DNA of 64,000 bases, from positions 2,117,588 through 2,181,587 of the forward strand of contig NZ_ATVJ01000001.1 in the NCBI RefSeq assembly GCF_000420665.1, in the 5' to 3' direction. Position numbers and translations under genes: made by a program. Origin of the DNA: Ponticaulis koreensis DSM 19734 (GTDB taxonomy: Bacteria > Pseudomonadota > Alphaproteobacteria > Caulobacterales > Hyphomonadaceae). The notes below the pieces were generated by a model. The model had not been told where the DNA came from. It made no database searches and saw only the letters and a program-made list of their open reading frames with translations. This document shows, piece after piece, positions 16,663 through 25,528 of the stretch (its first letter is position 1; each line of letters opens with the position of its first letter).

Positions 16663-18453
16663 TCAGTCTCCGTTGATTGAAATGATAGGCAGCTCGATGT
16701 GTGAGCTTGTCTCCCCGCCAGTCAGAACACGGATCTGGCCTTCAGTGTCCTGGGCTCTGCCAATAGCGGCAAAGTTCAAGAGCAAGCGGATACGGTGTCC
16801 TCGTTGGAAGGTGTATGACATCGGAAGCATATCAAAGCGCAGTTCCGCTGGGACGCCCGGCGTTAGCGGCGCAGCATCATCAGATGTGAAGCTGTGCCAT
16901 GGTAGTCCGAGATGATTGTAGGGTGGCTCTGTCGTCGCTCGGTGGCTTGCACGAAGGCGTCCGAGCATCTGGAACGTTTGCGTGGTTCCGTCCGGTGCTA
17001 CGTCCAGTAGGAAAGCTGTTACGTCAGTGTCGGGCTGATCGCTTTCGATCCACAGGTTTACAACCGGGTGCCCTGTGACTTCCGTATCGCTCTCGAGAGG
17101 TTCAGTCTGAAAGACTAGGCCTTCGTCTGGCACTGACAAACTCACTGTTTCGGAGCCGGGCGGCGCGCTGAAAATGCCTTGTATAGCGTTCTCTGCCTCA
17201 GGCTGATCACGCATTAGTGTTTCGTTTGGCGATAGGTGAAGGCTTGTGCGGACTTCTGTTTCAAGTGGCCAGACATCACTCTGGCGCCATTCTGATCCGT
17301 CTGCGGCGTTATAAGTGTAATAAGTGACGGCAGGCTCCTCCATGACATTGTTTTCAATGCCTTTGAGCCAGTAATCGAAAAACCGGAGTTCCTCGACAAC
17401 GAGGTCGAGCCCGGTTTCCGCTTCTACAGTCGACCAGTCGCAATGCGTCGCCGGACCTACCAGCAATTTCGTATTGTCCGGATCGAGGTTATTGAAGGTG
17501 AAGAACGGTCCGTGACGGGTTCCTGCTTCATCCCAGTTAGCGACAGACAGAACACCCGTTTCTGTCTGGCGCATGTCATCCAGATATGTATGCGGGCTGG
17601 AAACGGACCACCATTCAAGGCCTGTGGCCTGTGAGATGCTATCGCGGAACGGCACCTGACCGACAGAATCGATATTCCCCGCGTGCTCTGCAATCGCTTC
17701 ATTCAGGAGTGCAGTGGCGTCAGGGCCGTTGACCGGTACAGCCATGGCGTCGCGTCTTGCCACCATGTCCCGTCCGGGGTTTGTTCCCGGCGGGGCGATA
17801 GGGCGTTCACGTGCGATGCCCCCATTTGCCGCAAATGCATAGGCATCGAGTTCTGCACTCATAGGTATAATGGCGCGGAGTGACGGCGGGCGTGTCGTGA
17901 GTGCCTGCATCTGACTGCCGCCAGTCGCCGAGCAACCCCACATACCGATATTACCATTCGAGTACGATTGGTCTGCAAACCACTCAGTTATATCGTAGGC
18001 ATCCCAGCGGGCGGCTTCGACCCACTCGCCGCGATTGTAGCCGATATTGCGCCCGAAGCTTGCAAACACGCCGCGAAAGTCGACGATAGCGACGTTGTAG
18101 CCGTGAGGAACCAGTTCGATGGCGTATCCCGGATAGGCTTCGACAGCGGGTGCGCCGCGGAAGGAGCGGCGATTATACGGGGAGTGCATCCAGACGACAG
18201 GTAACGGCTCGTTTGACAGTTCACCGTCCTGTGTCGGTCGGAATAAATCGACGGCGAGGCGCGTACCATCTCGTACTGGCACGTAGAATGAACTGCGTTC
18301 GTATCCGTCATAAACAGGCTCTGAGTAGCCGCTATACTGGCCCGGGGCCGAGATAAGGTTTTCGTCCGGCGGTGTGACGTGACTGCACGCTCCGATCGTC
18401 GCCATTGATATCAGGCATGTTGCCGATAGCAGGCCTTTAAGACTCCGCTTCAT
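16663..18453 (-). CDS. CocE/NonD family (X-Pro dipeptidyl-peptidase S15-like) hydrolase, lipoprotein
   Basis: 596 residues from the ATG at 18453, preceded by GGGAGGA; a longer in-frame extension lacks a leader. The lipoprotein signal ends ATIGAC. The alpha/beta hydrolase domain begins with SSFYVPVRDGTRLAVDLFRP, the usual opening of CocE proteins. It continues with LPVVWMHSPYN, the nucleophile elbow GMWGCSATGG (Ser within G-C-S-A-T-G), and a C-terminal jelly-roll domain from about residue 400. Known members hydrolyse cocaine, glutaryl-7-ACA, acyl amino acid esters or X-Pro peptides. Here an ester or amide substrate in the periplasm is likely, since two neighbours are also predicted lipoproteins. 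Confidence 0.88.
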   Translation of the reverse strand: MKRSLKGLLSATCLISMATIGACSHVTPPDENLISAPGQYSGYSEPVYDGYERSSFYVPVRDGTRLAVDLFRPTQDGELSNEPLPVVWMHSPYNRRSFRGAPAVEAYPGYAIELVPHGYNVAIVDFRGVFASFGRNIGYNRGEWVEAARWDAYDITEWFADQSYSNGNIGMWGCSATGGSQMQALTTRPPSLRAIIPMSAELDAYAFAANGGIARERPIAPPGTNPGRDMVARRDAMAVPVNGPDATALLNEAIAEHAGNIDSVGQVPFRDSISQATGLEWWSVSSPHTYLDDMRQTETGVLSVANWDEAGTRHGPFFTFNNLDPDNTKLLVGPATHCDWSTVEAETGLDLVVEELRFFDYWLKGIENNVMEEPAVTYYTYNAADGSEWRQSDVWPLETEVRTSLHLSPNETLMRDQPEAENAIQGIFSAPPGSETVSLSVPDEGLVFQTEPLESDTEVTGHPVVNLWIESDQPDTDVTAFLLDVAPDGTTQTFQMLGRLRASHRATTEPPYNHLGLPWHSFTSDDAAPLTPGVPAELRFDMLPMSYTFQRGHRIRLLLNFAAIGRAQDTEGQIRVLTGGETSSHIELPIISINGD

Positions 18454-18727
18454 TGTAATCCTCCCGCTATGCGCCCACGCTCCCGTCTTTTCGCGAAAGT
18501 GTTGTAGTCGCCTATATTCAATTGCTGACAGAAGGCGGGACAAATTTCCAGAGGGTGGGAGCAAAAAACCGTCAATTTATACTGTTTTTGTAATCGTGTT
18601 CAAAAAGCTTGAGCCGGACGCGTGCAATTTATACAACGTAAAAAAGCAAAACAGCGATCGCCATTAAAAGGCGACACGAATTGATCGGTCCCATGACGCT
18701 CGGGATTGATCGGCGAGGACGAAATTG
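18454..18727. promoter_or_regulatory. Divergent promoter region with two pairs of direct repeats
   Basis: This 274-base spacer separates the hydrolase operon and the quinoprotein gene. CAATTTATAC occurs at 18573-18582 and 18625-18634. ATTGATCGG occurs at 18680-18688 and 18705-18713. A small hairpin TCGCC-ATTAAAA-GGCGA is at 18658-18674. No gene is seen. The repeats are candidate activator or repressor sites. Confidence 0.45.
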
Positions 18728-20926
18728 ATGATTGAAAAACGCGACCTGTTTGTCGGCGTGGCAGCCATGGCTTGTATGGCAATTCAAGGCTGCTCACAGA
18801 CTGAACATACCGCAACTCCCGTCGGCGCGGATACGCCTGCTGCGCAGGTGACCCGACAGATCGGAACGGATGATCTTGTAAATGCGGCCAGCAATAACAG
18901 CGAGTGGCTCTCCTATGGTCGCACATGGTCTGAGCAACGCTACAGCCCGCTTGACCAGGTAAATCGCGAAACGGTTGGTGATCTCCAGCTTGCATGGTTC
19001 GCCGACCTCGATACAGCCCGGGGGCAGGAAGCTACGCCGCTGGTCATCGATGGTAAGATGTACATCACAACCGCCTGGAGCCTTGTGAAAGCGTATGACG
19101 CGGTGACTGGCGAGCTACTCTGGGAGTACGACCCTGAAGTTCCTGGTGAAACAGGAGTTAAGCCGTGCTGCGACGTGGTGAACCGAGGTCTGGCGGCGTG
19201 GGGTGAGCATCTCTATTTCGGATCGCTGGATGGTCGTCTGATTGCGCTGGATCGCGAAACCGGTGAAGAAGTCTGGACGACCGATACCATTGTGGACCAC
19301 GAACTGCCTTATACGATTACAGGGGCGCCGCGCGCCGTGAACGGTATGATCATGATCGGTAACGGTGGCGCCGATATGGGGCGGGTTCGTGGTTACATGT
19401 CAGCTTATGATGCTGAAACTGGCGAGCTTATGTGGCGGTTCTACACCGTTCCGGACAATCCTGCCGAGGGTGAGCAACCTGAGTATCTTGAGGCGGCGGC
19501 TGAAACATGGACTGGCGAATGGTGGGAAGTTGGTGGTGGTGGTACCGTCTGGGATTCTATGGCCTATGACCCTGACCTTGATTTGCTTTATATCGGCGTA
19601 GGTAATGGTGCGCCGTGGAACCAGCAATACCGCTCCCCGGAAGGGGGGGATAACCTTTACCTTTCTTCGATTGTCGCGATCAGAGCGTCTACAGGCGAGT
19701 ATGCATGGCATTTCCAGACGACACCCGGTGAAACCTGGGATTTCACTGCAACACAGCACATCATTCTTGCTGAACTCGAGATAGACGGTGAAATGCGTAG
19801 CGTCCTGATGCAGGCGCCGAAGAATGGTTTCTTTTACGTTCTGGATCGTGAAACGGGTGAGTTCCTGTCTGGAAATAACTATACTAATGTAACGTGGGCG
19901 CTGGGTCTTGATCCTGAAACAGGACGTCCTGTGGAAAATCCGCGCGCTCGCTATCTCGACGGGCCTGCGCTGGTTTTCCCGAGCCCATTCGGCGGCCATA
20001 ACTGGCATCCGATGGCGTTCAGCCAGGACGAAGAGCTGGTCTATATTCCAGTCCATAACCTACCAACTCCGTTCGATAGCCCTGATGAGTGGGATTTCGC
20101 TGGTGCCAGCTTCAACACCGCAGTTGGGCAACGTGGACGCGGTGCCGTCGTTGGGAGTGGCGATGATCCTATGCAACGTCCAGCACCGGGTACCAGAACG
20201 CTTGAAACAACATCAACGGTGGAAGATTATCAGCCTGTAGAGCCACGATCGCGAGCAATGGGATCGCTTGTTGCATGGGATCCTGCTGAGCAGGAAGAGC
20301 GCTGGCGCGTCGAATACCCAATGATGTGGAATGGTGGCGTGCTTGCAACTGGCGGTGGGCTGGTGTTCCAAGGCACATCTACTGGTGATTTCCGCGCTTA
20401 TGATGCTGCGGATGGTACGCAGCTCTGGTCTCAGCCAATCCAGACCGGTGCGATTGCCGCACCTATGACGTTCGAGCAGGGCGGCACGCAGTATGTTGCA
20501 ATCCTTGCTGGTTGGGGCGGTGTGTTCGGTCTGAACGCAGGGCTCGTTGAAAACCGTAGCCGTCTATTCGTCTTCTCGCTGGAAGGCGAGGCAGAAATGC
20601 CAGAGGCTTATCCTCTGTTTGAAGGGGTTTTGGACCCGCCAGCGCTTACCGGTGATGAGGAAACGATTGCTCTTGGCGGTGAATATTACGGACGTTTCTG
20701 TGCGACCTGTCATGGTGGCGGCGTCATTCCGGATCTGCGTTATTCCGCGGCGCTGGAACGGGAAGAGACTTTCATGACCATCGTTCGCGATGGAGCGCTC
20801 GAAGCGAATGGAATGGTCAGCTTTGAAGATGTCATCGGCGAAGAAGCGATATCTGCTGTTCGCCAATACCTGATTTCGCGGGCCCATCAGGAGAAGGCGC
20901 GTCTCGACGCTGCTACTTCCGAATAG
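18728..20926 (+). CDS. PQQ-dependent quinohemoprotein alcohol dehydrogenase (type II), lipoprotein
   Basis: 732 residues with a predicted lipoprotein signal (ACMAIQGC). The eight-bladed propeller domain starts about residue 60 with RYSPLDQVNRETVGDLQLAW. The adjacent-cysteine disulfide that contacts PQQ is in KPCCDVVNRG (about residue 154). The catalytic aspartate is in GETWDFTATQH, and tryptophan-docking repeats such as AYDAVTGELLWEY recur. A C-terminal cytochrome c domain carries RFCATCHGGG (CATCH). Such enzymes oxidise alcohols in the periplasm and pass electrons to a cytochrome. It is divergent from two exported hydrolases, suggesting oxidation of an alcohol set free by ester cleavage. PQQ synthesis genes are not in the window. 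Confidence 0.93.
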   Translation: MIEKRDLFVGVAAMACMAIQGCSQTEHTATPVGADTPAAQVTRQIGTDDLVNAASNNSEWLSYGRTWSEQRYSPLDQVNRETVGDLQLAWFADLDTARGQEATPLVIDGKMYITTAWSLVKAYDAVTGELLWEYDPEVPGETGVKPCCDVVNRGLAAWGEHLYFGSLDGRLIALDRETGEEVWTTDTIVDHELPYTITGAPRAVNGMIMIGNGGADMGRVRGYMSAYDAETGELMWRFYTVPDNPAEGEQPEYLEAAAETWTGEWWEVGGGGTVWDSMAYDPDLDLLYIGVGNGAPWNQQYRSPEGGDNLYLSSIVAIRASTGEYAWHFQTTPGETWDFTATQHIILAELEIDGEMRSVLMQAPKNGFFYVLDRETGEFLSGNNYTNVTWALGLDPETGRPVENPRARYLDGPALVFPSPFGGHNWHPMAFSQDEELVYIPVHNLPTPFDSPDEWDFAGASFNTAVGQRGRGAVVGSGDDPMQRPAPGTRTLETTSTVEDYQPVEPRSRAMGSLVAWDPAEQEERWRVEYPMMWNGGVLATGGGLVFQGTSTGDFRAYDAADGTQLWSQPIQTGAIAAPMTFEQGGTQYVAILAGWGGVFGLNAGLVENRSRLFVFSLEGEAEMPEAYPLFEGVLDPPALTGDEETIALGGEYYGRFCATCHGGGVIPDLRYSAALEREETFMTIVRDGALEANGMVSFEDVIGEEAISAVRQYLISRAHQEKARLDAATSE

Positions 20927-20948
20927 ACCCTTCGGGAAATTGATACTG

Positions 20949-20980
20949 AAAAGGGGAGAGCTTAAGCTCTCCCCTTTTTT
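20949..20980. terminator. Bidirectional Rho-independent terminator
   Basis: A perfect 15-bp inverted repeat (left arm AAAAGGGGAGAGCTT) with A and T runs on both flanks lies between the convergent quinoprotein and PEPC-like genes. Confidence 0.92.
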
Positions 20981-23787
20981 TATCCGTAAGCGAGATGTGC
21001 GTGACTGATTGCACGGCTGATCTGATGAATCAGTTTCTGAATATCCATGAGCGGATCGAGGAATTCTTTGTGCAGTGCGGTGTAGTCCGAGGTCGTCAAA
21101 TCTCCGCGCTCTTCGCGAGGCTCCTTCAGATCAGACAATTCCACGATATCGAGGGCTGATTTCGGGAAGAGTTTTCGCAGCAAGCCAACCGCTTCTTCAA
21201 TGCGCATTTCAACAATCAGATGCTGTACATCATCAATGTCAAAGCCGTGTCGCTCCGAAATCGTCGGCAGGCTGCCCGCAATTTCAAGAGCACGCATCAT
21301 GGCTCCCTGACGCATTGCATGCAGCGCGTGGATCGGCAGGCGTGCTTCGTGCCGATAAGAGACTGACGGAGCGCTCTTCAGGCGCGAGATCAACTGGTCG
21401 AAACGGCCTAGGTCGATTGAGAGATGATCGGCGCAGCGGTTCATCGCTGACGAAATACGCTGGGAGCGGACCAGACGGTACATCATAGTACGCGCGGCTT
21501 TGCGGTCTGCATCGCCGCTGCGTTTCGTGCAGGCGACCCAGAAGCTTGGAGAGTAGACAGCTGCATAAGACCGGAGCGCCGGGATGGAGGTGCGGACACG
21601 GCCGAACAGAGCCAGATCGACCAGAGCGCGCAGGCGCGGAGAATCGTCGATCAGCTCGACGAGTTCATCAATGTCTCGTTCCAATGCGGAGCCGATACCG
21701 CAAGCGGTGTTGGCGAGCGCGCCCAGCTGTTGAAGCGTGGCATTGTGAGAAATCGCGCGAAGCGAGCGCGGGCCGGCAGGGCCTTTGGCGCGGCGTTTCG
21801 GGCGCGATCCTGCGTCGAGCAGGAAGCCGCCTGCGAATTCTCCCAACAGGACAGCATAGTCGGGATCATCAAACAGCGTCTCGTGCCATAGACGAAGCGC
21901 GCGATAGAAGTCCCACACAAGGCTGGAGCGTTGGTAGAACGGATCGCTGTCGTCATGCTCCTGCGTGAATACGCCCTCGCGCACAAAAGCGAGATAGGCC
22001 GAATCCGACAATGGCTGGTTTGCGAAGTGGATATACCCGTCGCCGCCCTGAAAGCTCACCTCATTGCGGAGAGGCACGCCGAGACGGGCGCAAAGTGATG
22101 GCGTGTGTGCGGGAAGAACGTGGTTCAGACGAGCTTTGAAGTCCCCCGGATAGGCGCCGCGCCCTGCGGACTCGCCATGCGTGTTGAAGAATAGGAGTGC
22201 AATACCCGGCATCTGTTCAGCCAACGCGGACGCGATGTGTGATTGGATTCGTTCGATTGCGATGTCTGCTGCAACCTGCCCGATAAAACGACCTGCGTCT
22301 GAGAAACCGAGCTGGATGGATAGCTGGCCGCGCGTGCGGACATATTCCTGAAACTCCGGCACTTTCAAAAGGCGCGCTACGAAGCGGCCACCATTTTCAA
22401 GCGCTTCAGGTGTTTCGAACAGAGGCGAGATATCCAGTTGCCCCTCAACGCCGTATTGGCGCGCAAGATAGAGGGCGCCCAGCACTGTCGCAGGGTTCTC
22501 ACTCTCTGCGATGAGGAAACGGATCGGCGTATCAGCATCGATATGCTTGCTAATCTGGGCGCAGAGCATGAACTGGCGGCGGGCTGTGGACTGCTCAAGG
22601 AACAGGTCGCCGAAGTTGATTCTGGCTGGAACGGTGGCACGAAGCTTGTCAGCCAGTGTGTCGAGCGCGACTTGACCGAGATCATTGTCTTCCGTGAGGA
22701 AGCCAAGGTCGCGCCGGATTACTGACTGGATTTGGGCAGCATTGATGCGGAGATGAATGCGCGCCGTACCGAAACCGAGGATTTCCATCTGCCGAGACAG
22801 CTGAAGCAGGCGCAGTGCCGTGTCGTCGTCTTCGCCGTTCATGAGGGCTGTAACGCGATCTGCCAGATCGCGAATGCTGACGAGGTTTTTGTCATCGTTC
22901 TCGGTCAGCGTATTTGCAGCCTCGACCATGAGCTCTGCCTTAGACAGATCGCCGAAGAAGAGTTCAGACTGTTTTGCTGCGAGCGCCTGTGCGGTTTCAA
23001 GTTCCGCAATCAGGGCTTCAATCGCAGCTGCATTTTTAGCGTTTTGAACAAGGTCTTGCAGCGCGCTTGCATAGCGGCCAATCTGTTCTGACTTTTCTTT
23101 CAGGCGATAGGCAAGGCTTGTCCACCAATGAATATCGCTTCGACCATCAAGGTCGTAACCGACCCATGAGGCAAGCGTCGGTGCGACAGGGCGAAGGCTG
23201 CGCCACTCATTCGGATAGGCTGTGCGGGCTGTCTCCAGAACCGCTTTCAGATAGCTGCTGACGGATGCCTGCGCGTTTGCAATCGCGTTCTGCGCTTCCT
23301 CATGCTCCTGCTGGAGCGTGATGCCCTGAGCTTCGTCCGCTTGTGCGGGGGCTGTACTCTCTGCCGCGTCTGATACGGCGAGTTCAGCAAGCCTCTGACG
23401 CTCGCTGAGCGGGTTTGCGAAGGTCGGGTGAGCAGTAAAAACAATGCCGCCCACGGGCGTTTCAACGCAGTTCTTGAAAGCGTCGAGCCCTTCAGCGGCT
23501 TTCTGTGAGAGCTTTTCGTTAATCATCTCCCACGGAGATTCCGGCAAGTGGAGTTCGTGCTGCATTGCGATTAAGGCCGCGCGTTCACTGAACAGCTCGT
23601 CGGTAATGTCTTGCACGGGCGCGCTGAGCGCATCGGCGCTCAATTCGCCTTTTGACAGAGCGAAAAAGTAATCCTGGGCCAGTCTGAAAACAGAATTGGT
23701 CTGCGGGTCGCGTTCGATATCGCGCGCATAGAATTTCAGACGCTCATAGATCTCATCTTTTTTCAGGGGAAGGTCAGCGTTTTCCAT
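20980..23787 (-). CDS. Divergent phosphoenolpyruvate carboxylase-like protein
   Basis: 935 residues, close to the length of bacterial PEP carboxylase (about 880-930), which makes oxaloacetate from PEP and bicarbonate. The catalytic-histidine motif is recognisable (VFTAHPT, His120), as are an arginine in ARIHLR (Arg347) and GSRPKRR (660-666). However, the usual YSDSxKD loop reads GFSDAGRF (494-501), with Arg in place of Lys. The usual FHGRGGxxGRGG loop reads FNTHGESAGRGAYP (534-547), with Asn and His at the conserved His and Arg. The residue after AHPT is Phe instead of Glu/Gln. The gene starts 32 bases after the KDPG aldolase gene and may end the uronate operon. Fold assignment is good; PEPC activity is doubtful. 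Confidence 0.75.
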   Translation of the reverse strand: MENADLPLKKDEIYERLKFYARDIERDPQTNSVFRLAQDYFFALSKGELSADALSAPVQDITDELFSERAALIAMQHELHLPESPWEMINEKLSQKAAEGLDAFKNCVETPVGGIVFTAHPTFANPLSERQRLAELAVSDAAESTAPAQADEAQGITLQQEHEEAQNAIANAQASVSSYLKAVLETARTAYPNEWRSLRPVAPTLASWVGYDLDGRSDIHWWTSLAYRLKEKSEQIGRYASALQDLVQNAKNAAAIEALIAELETAQALAAKQSELFFGDLSKAELMVEAANTLTENDDKNLVSIRDLADRVTALMNGEDDDTALRLLQLSRQMEILGFGTARIHLRINAAQIQSVIRRDLGFLTEDNDLGQVALDTLADKLRATVPARINFGDLFLEQSTARRQFMLCAQISKHIDADTPIRFLIAESENPATVLGALYLARQYGVEGQLDISPLFETPEALENGGRFVARLLKVPEFQEYVRTRGQLSIQLGFSDAGRFIGQVAADIAIERIQSHIASALAEQMPGIALLFFNTHGESAGRGAYPGDFKARLNHVLPAHTPSLCARLGVPLRNEVSFQGGDGYIHFANQPLSDSAYLAFVREGVFTQEHDDSDPFYQRSSLVWDFYRALRLWHETLFDDPDYAVLLGEFAGGFLLDAGSRPKRRAKGPAGPRSLRAISHNATLQQLGALANTACGIGSALERDIDELVELIDDSPRLRALVDLALFGRVRTSIPALRSYAAVYSPSFWVACTKRSGDADRKAARTMMYRLVRSQRISSAMNRCADHLSIDLGRFDQLISRLKSAPSVSYRHEARLPIHALHAMRQGAMMRALEIAGSLPTISERHGFDIDDVQHLIVEMRIEEAVGLLRKLFPKSALDIVELSDLKEPREERGDLTTSDYTALHKEFLDPLMDIQKLIHQISRAISHAHLAYG

Positions 23788-23819
23788 GATGATGAGCCTT
23801 GAAATTTGTGTTGTCGATG

Positions 23820-24470
23820 TCAGCCCGGTCGAAGCGATTTCACGAGATCTGATGCTTCCTGAGCCAGTTCTGTAATTCGGGCCCAGTTGCCGGCCTGAAT
23901 ATCTGCTGATGTTGCAAGCCAGGACCCACCTGCTGCCGCGACATTTGGCAGTTTCAGATAGGATGGCAGTTTCTCGAAAGAGACACCGCCCGTTGGCATG
24001 AAGCTTATGTTTGGCAGCGGCGCAGACAATGCTCTGAGCGTAGAAGCGCCGCCATAAGGCTCAGCTGGGAAGAATTTCACCACATCAAACCCGTGATCGT
24101 AGAGAGAAAGGGCTTCTGTGGGCGTAGCTATACCCGGGACAACGAGGCCGGGGAAAGCTGCAAGTTCGGATAGCAGAAATGCAGGAGTGGCTGGCGTTAC
24201 CAGAAATTGGGCGCCGTATTTCAGCGCTGAGCCGACATCTGATTCGCACGTGATTGTGCCTGCGCCGACGAGAACATCGAGGCCGGAATTGGAAATCTCT
24301 TTGATAGCGTCCAGCGCACAAGCCGTGCGTAGCGTGACTTCGAGTACTCGCAAGCCGCCATCTGCCAGAGCTTTCGCGACAGGAACAGCGTCTTCCGTGC
24401 GTTCGATTGTCAGGACCGGAACGACGCCTGCAGCGCGAAGCTGGCGCTTTTGTGCATTCACATCAGCCAT
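23820..24470 (-). CDS. eda: KDPG aldolase (2-dehydro-3-deoxyphosphogluconate / 4-hydroxy-2-oxoglutarate aldolase)
   Basis: 216 residues, a TIM-barrel class I aldolase that splits KDPG into pyruvate and glyceraldehyde 3-phosphate. Visible signatures are VVPVLTIERTEDAVPVAKALADGG, whose key points are the Glu-containing first loop and VPVAKAL; LEVTLRT with its conserved Glu and Arg; VGAGTI; and the Schiff-base lysine in FDVVKFFPAE. SFMPTGGVSFE forms the phosphate site. It closes the pathway from KDG made by UxaA and KduD and phosphorylated by KdgK. It follows the esterase gene by 23 bases on the same strand, consistent with one operon. Confidence 0.95.
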   Translation of the reverse strand: MADVNAQKRQLRAAGVVPVLTIERTEDAVPVAKALADGGLRVLEVTLRTACALDAIKEISNSGLDVLVGAGTITCESDVGSALKYGAQFLVTPATPAFLLSELAAFPGLVVPGIATPTEALSLYDHGFDVVKFFPAEPYGGASTLRALSAPLPNISFMPTGGVSFEKLPSYLKLPNVAAAGGSWLATSADIQAGNWARITELAQEASDLVKSLRPG

Positions 24471-24493
24471 TTGAACTTATCTCTCAAATAGAA

Positions 24494-25528
24494 TTATCGG
24501 GGAGTGGGCGGAAGACCATTTTCTGCCGCCCAGTTCATGAGGAGGCCGGGCCAGTCTTCCAATGGTGTGTTCTCAACGCCGCGCATGCCGAAGCCATGGC
24601 CGCCATGTTCGAAAATATGGAGGACCGCCGGCACATCTGCGTCGCGATACGCGTTCATAAGCTCCATGGAATTTTCCATTACGACAGAGGTGTCATCCAG
24701 CGCGTGGAGCAGGAAAAGTGGTGGGCTATCAGGATTTACATTTCGCGTGAGGTCGTAGGCCCGAAGCTGGTCGTCAGCCGGGTTGTCGCCGAGCAGGTTA
24801 TTCTGAGAGCCTGCATGTGTGTGTTCAGATCCCATCAGAACGACCGGATAGACCAAAGCCGTGATATCAGGCCTGGCGGAGAGTTCGTCCAAAGCATCCA
24901 CAGGATCATAGACGGTGTCCGCGAAACGCTGGTTCAGCGAGCCTGCGAGGTGGCCGCCCGCAGAAAAGCCGATGGCCAGAACGTTCGCATCTGAGCCACG
25001 GGTGTTGGTGTTATGGTTGCGCAGGACGCGCATCGCACGCTGGGCATCCTGAAGCGGCGTGTCCGCGCCGGACGGCCAGCCTTGAAACGGTAGCCGATAG
25101 GTCATGACATAAACGTCATAGCCGAACTGGTTGAAATAGCGCGCGCCTTCCCAGCCTTCTTTTTCGATGACAACGCGCTGATAGCCGCCGCCGGGAATGA
25201 GCAGGATGGTATTGCCGGAGAAGTTTTCCGACCTGAAATAGGACACGGTAGGCGCGGTGACATCCAACGCTGCGCGGTCAGGCAGGCCGAATGAATTCTG
25301 GCGTTCCACCATATGTTCAGTCAGGTCGACAGCGTCGCGGCCTGGTGCCTGCTCAGGCCAGATGCTTAGGGTTTCGTCAGGCTGGCGTGTGATGTCGATG
25401 ACAAAGCGGTCAAAGTCGATCCGTTCCGACGTCTCGGCAAACGACACGTCAGGTGTCGCGCAGGCAGCCAGTGACATGGCTGCCGTTCCGAGCATCATGG
25501 ATCGACGTGTGAGCGCCGCCTTCATCAT
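24494..25528 (-). CDS. Alpha/beta hydrolase, acetylesterase-like, with Tat-type lipoprotein signal
   Basis: 344 residues. The N-terminus has twin arginines (TRRSMMLGTAAMSLAAC), indicating folded export by Tat and lipidation. The hydrolase core has ILLIPGGGYQRVV (oxyanion loop), the nucleophile in AIGFSAGGHLAG, an acid in HALDDTSVV and the histidine in EHGGHGFGM, a complete Ser-Asp-His triad. The pattern resembles acetylxylan or feruloyl-type esterases of carbohydrate loci. Within a pectin operon, removal of acetyl groups from galacturonan fragments is the likely job (inference). Its ATG overlaps the stop of dctM. Confidence 0.82.
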   Translation of the reverse strand: MMKAALTRRSMMLGTAAMSLAACATPDVSFAETSERIDFDRFVIDITRQPDETLSIWPEQAPGRDAVDLTEHMVERQNSFGLPDRAALDVTAPTVSYFRSENFSGNTILLIPGGGYQRVVIEKEGWEGARYFNQFGYDVYVMTYRLPFQGWPSGADTPLQDAQRAMRVLRNHNTNTRGSDANVLAIGFSAGGHLAGSLNQRFADTVYDPVDALDELSARPDITALVYPVVLMGSEHTHAGSQNNLLGDNPADDQLRAYDLTRNVNPDSPPLFLLHALDDTSVVMENSMELMNAYRDADVPAVLHIFEHGGHGFGMRGVENTPLEDWPGLLMNWAAENGLPPTPR

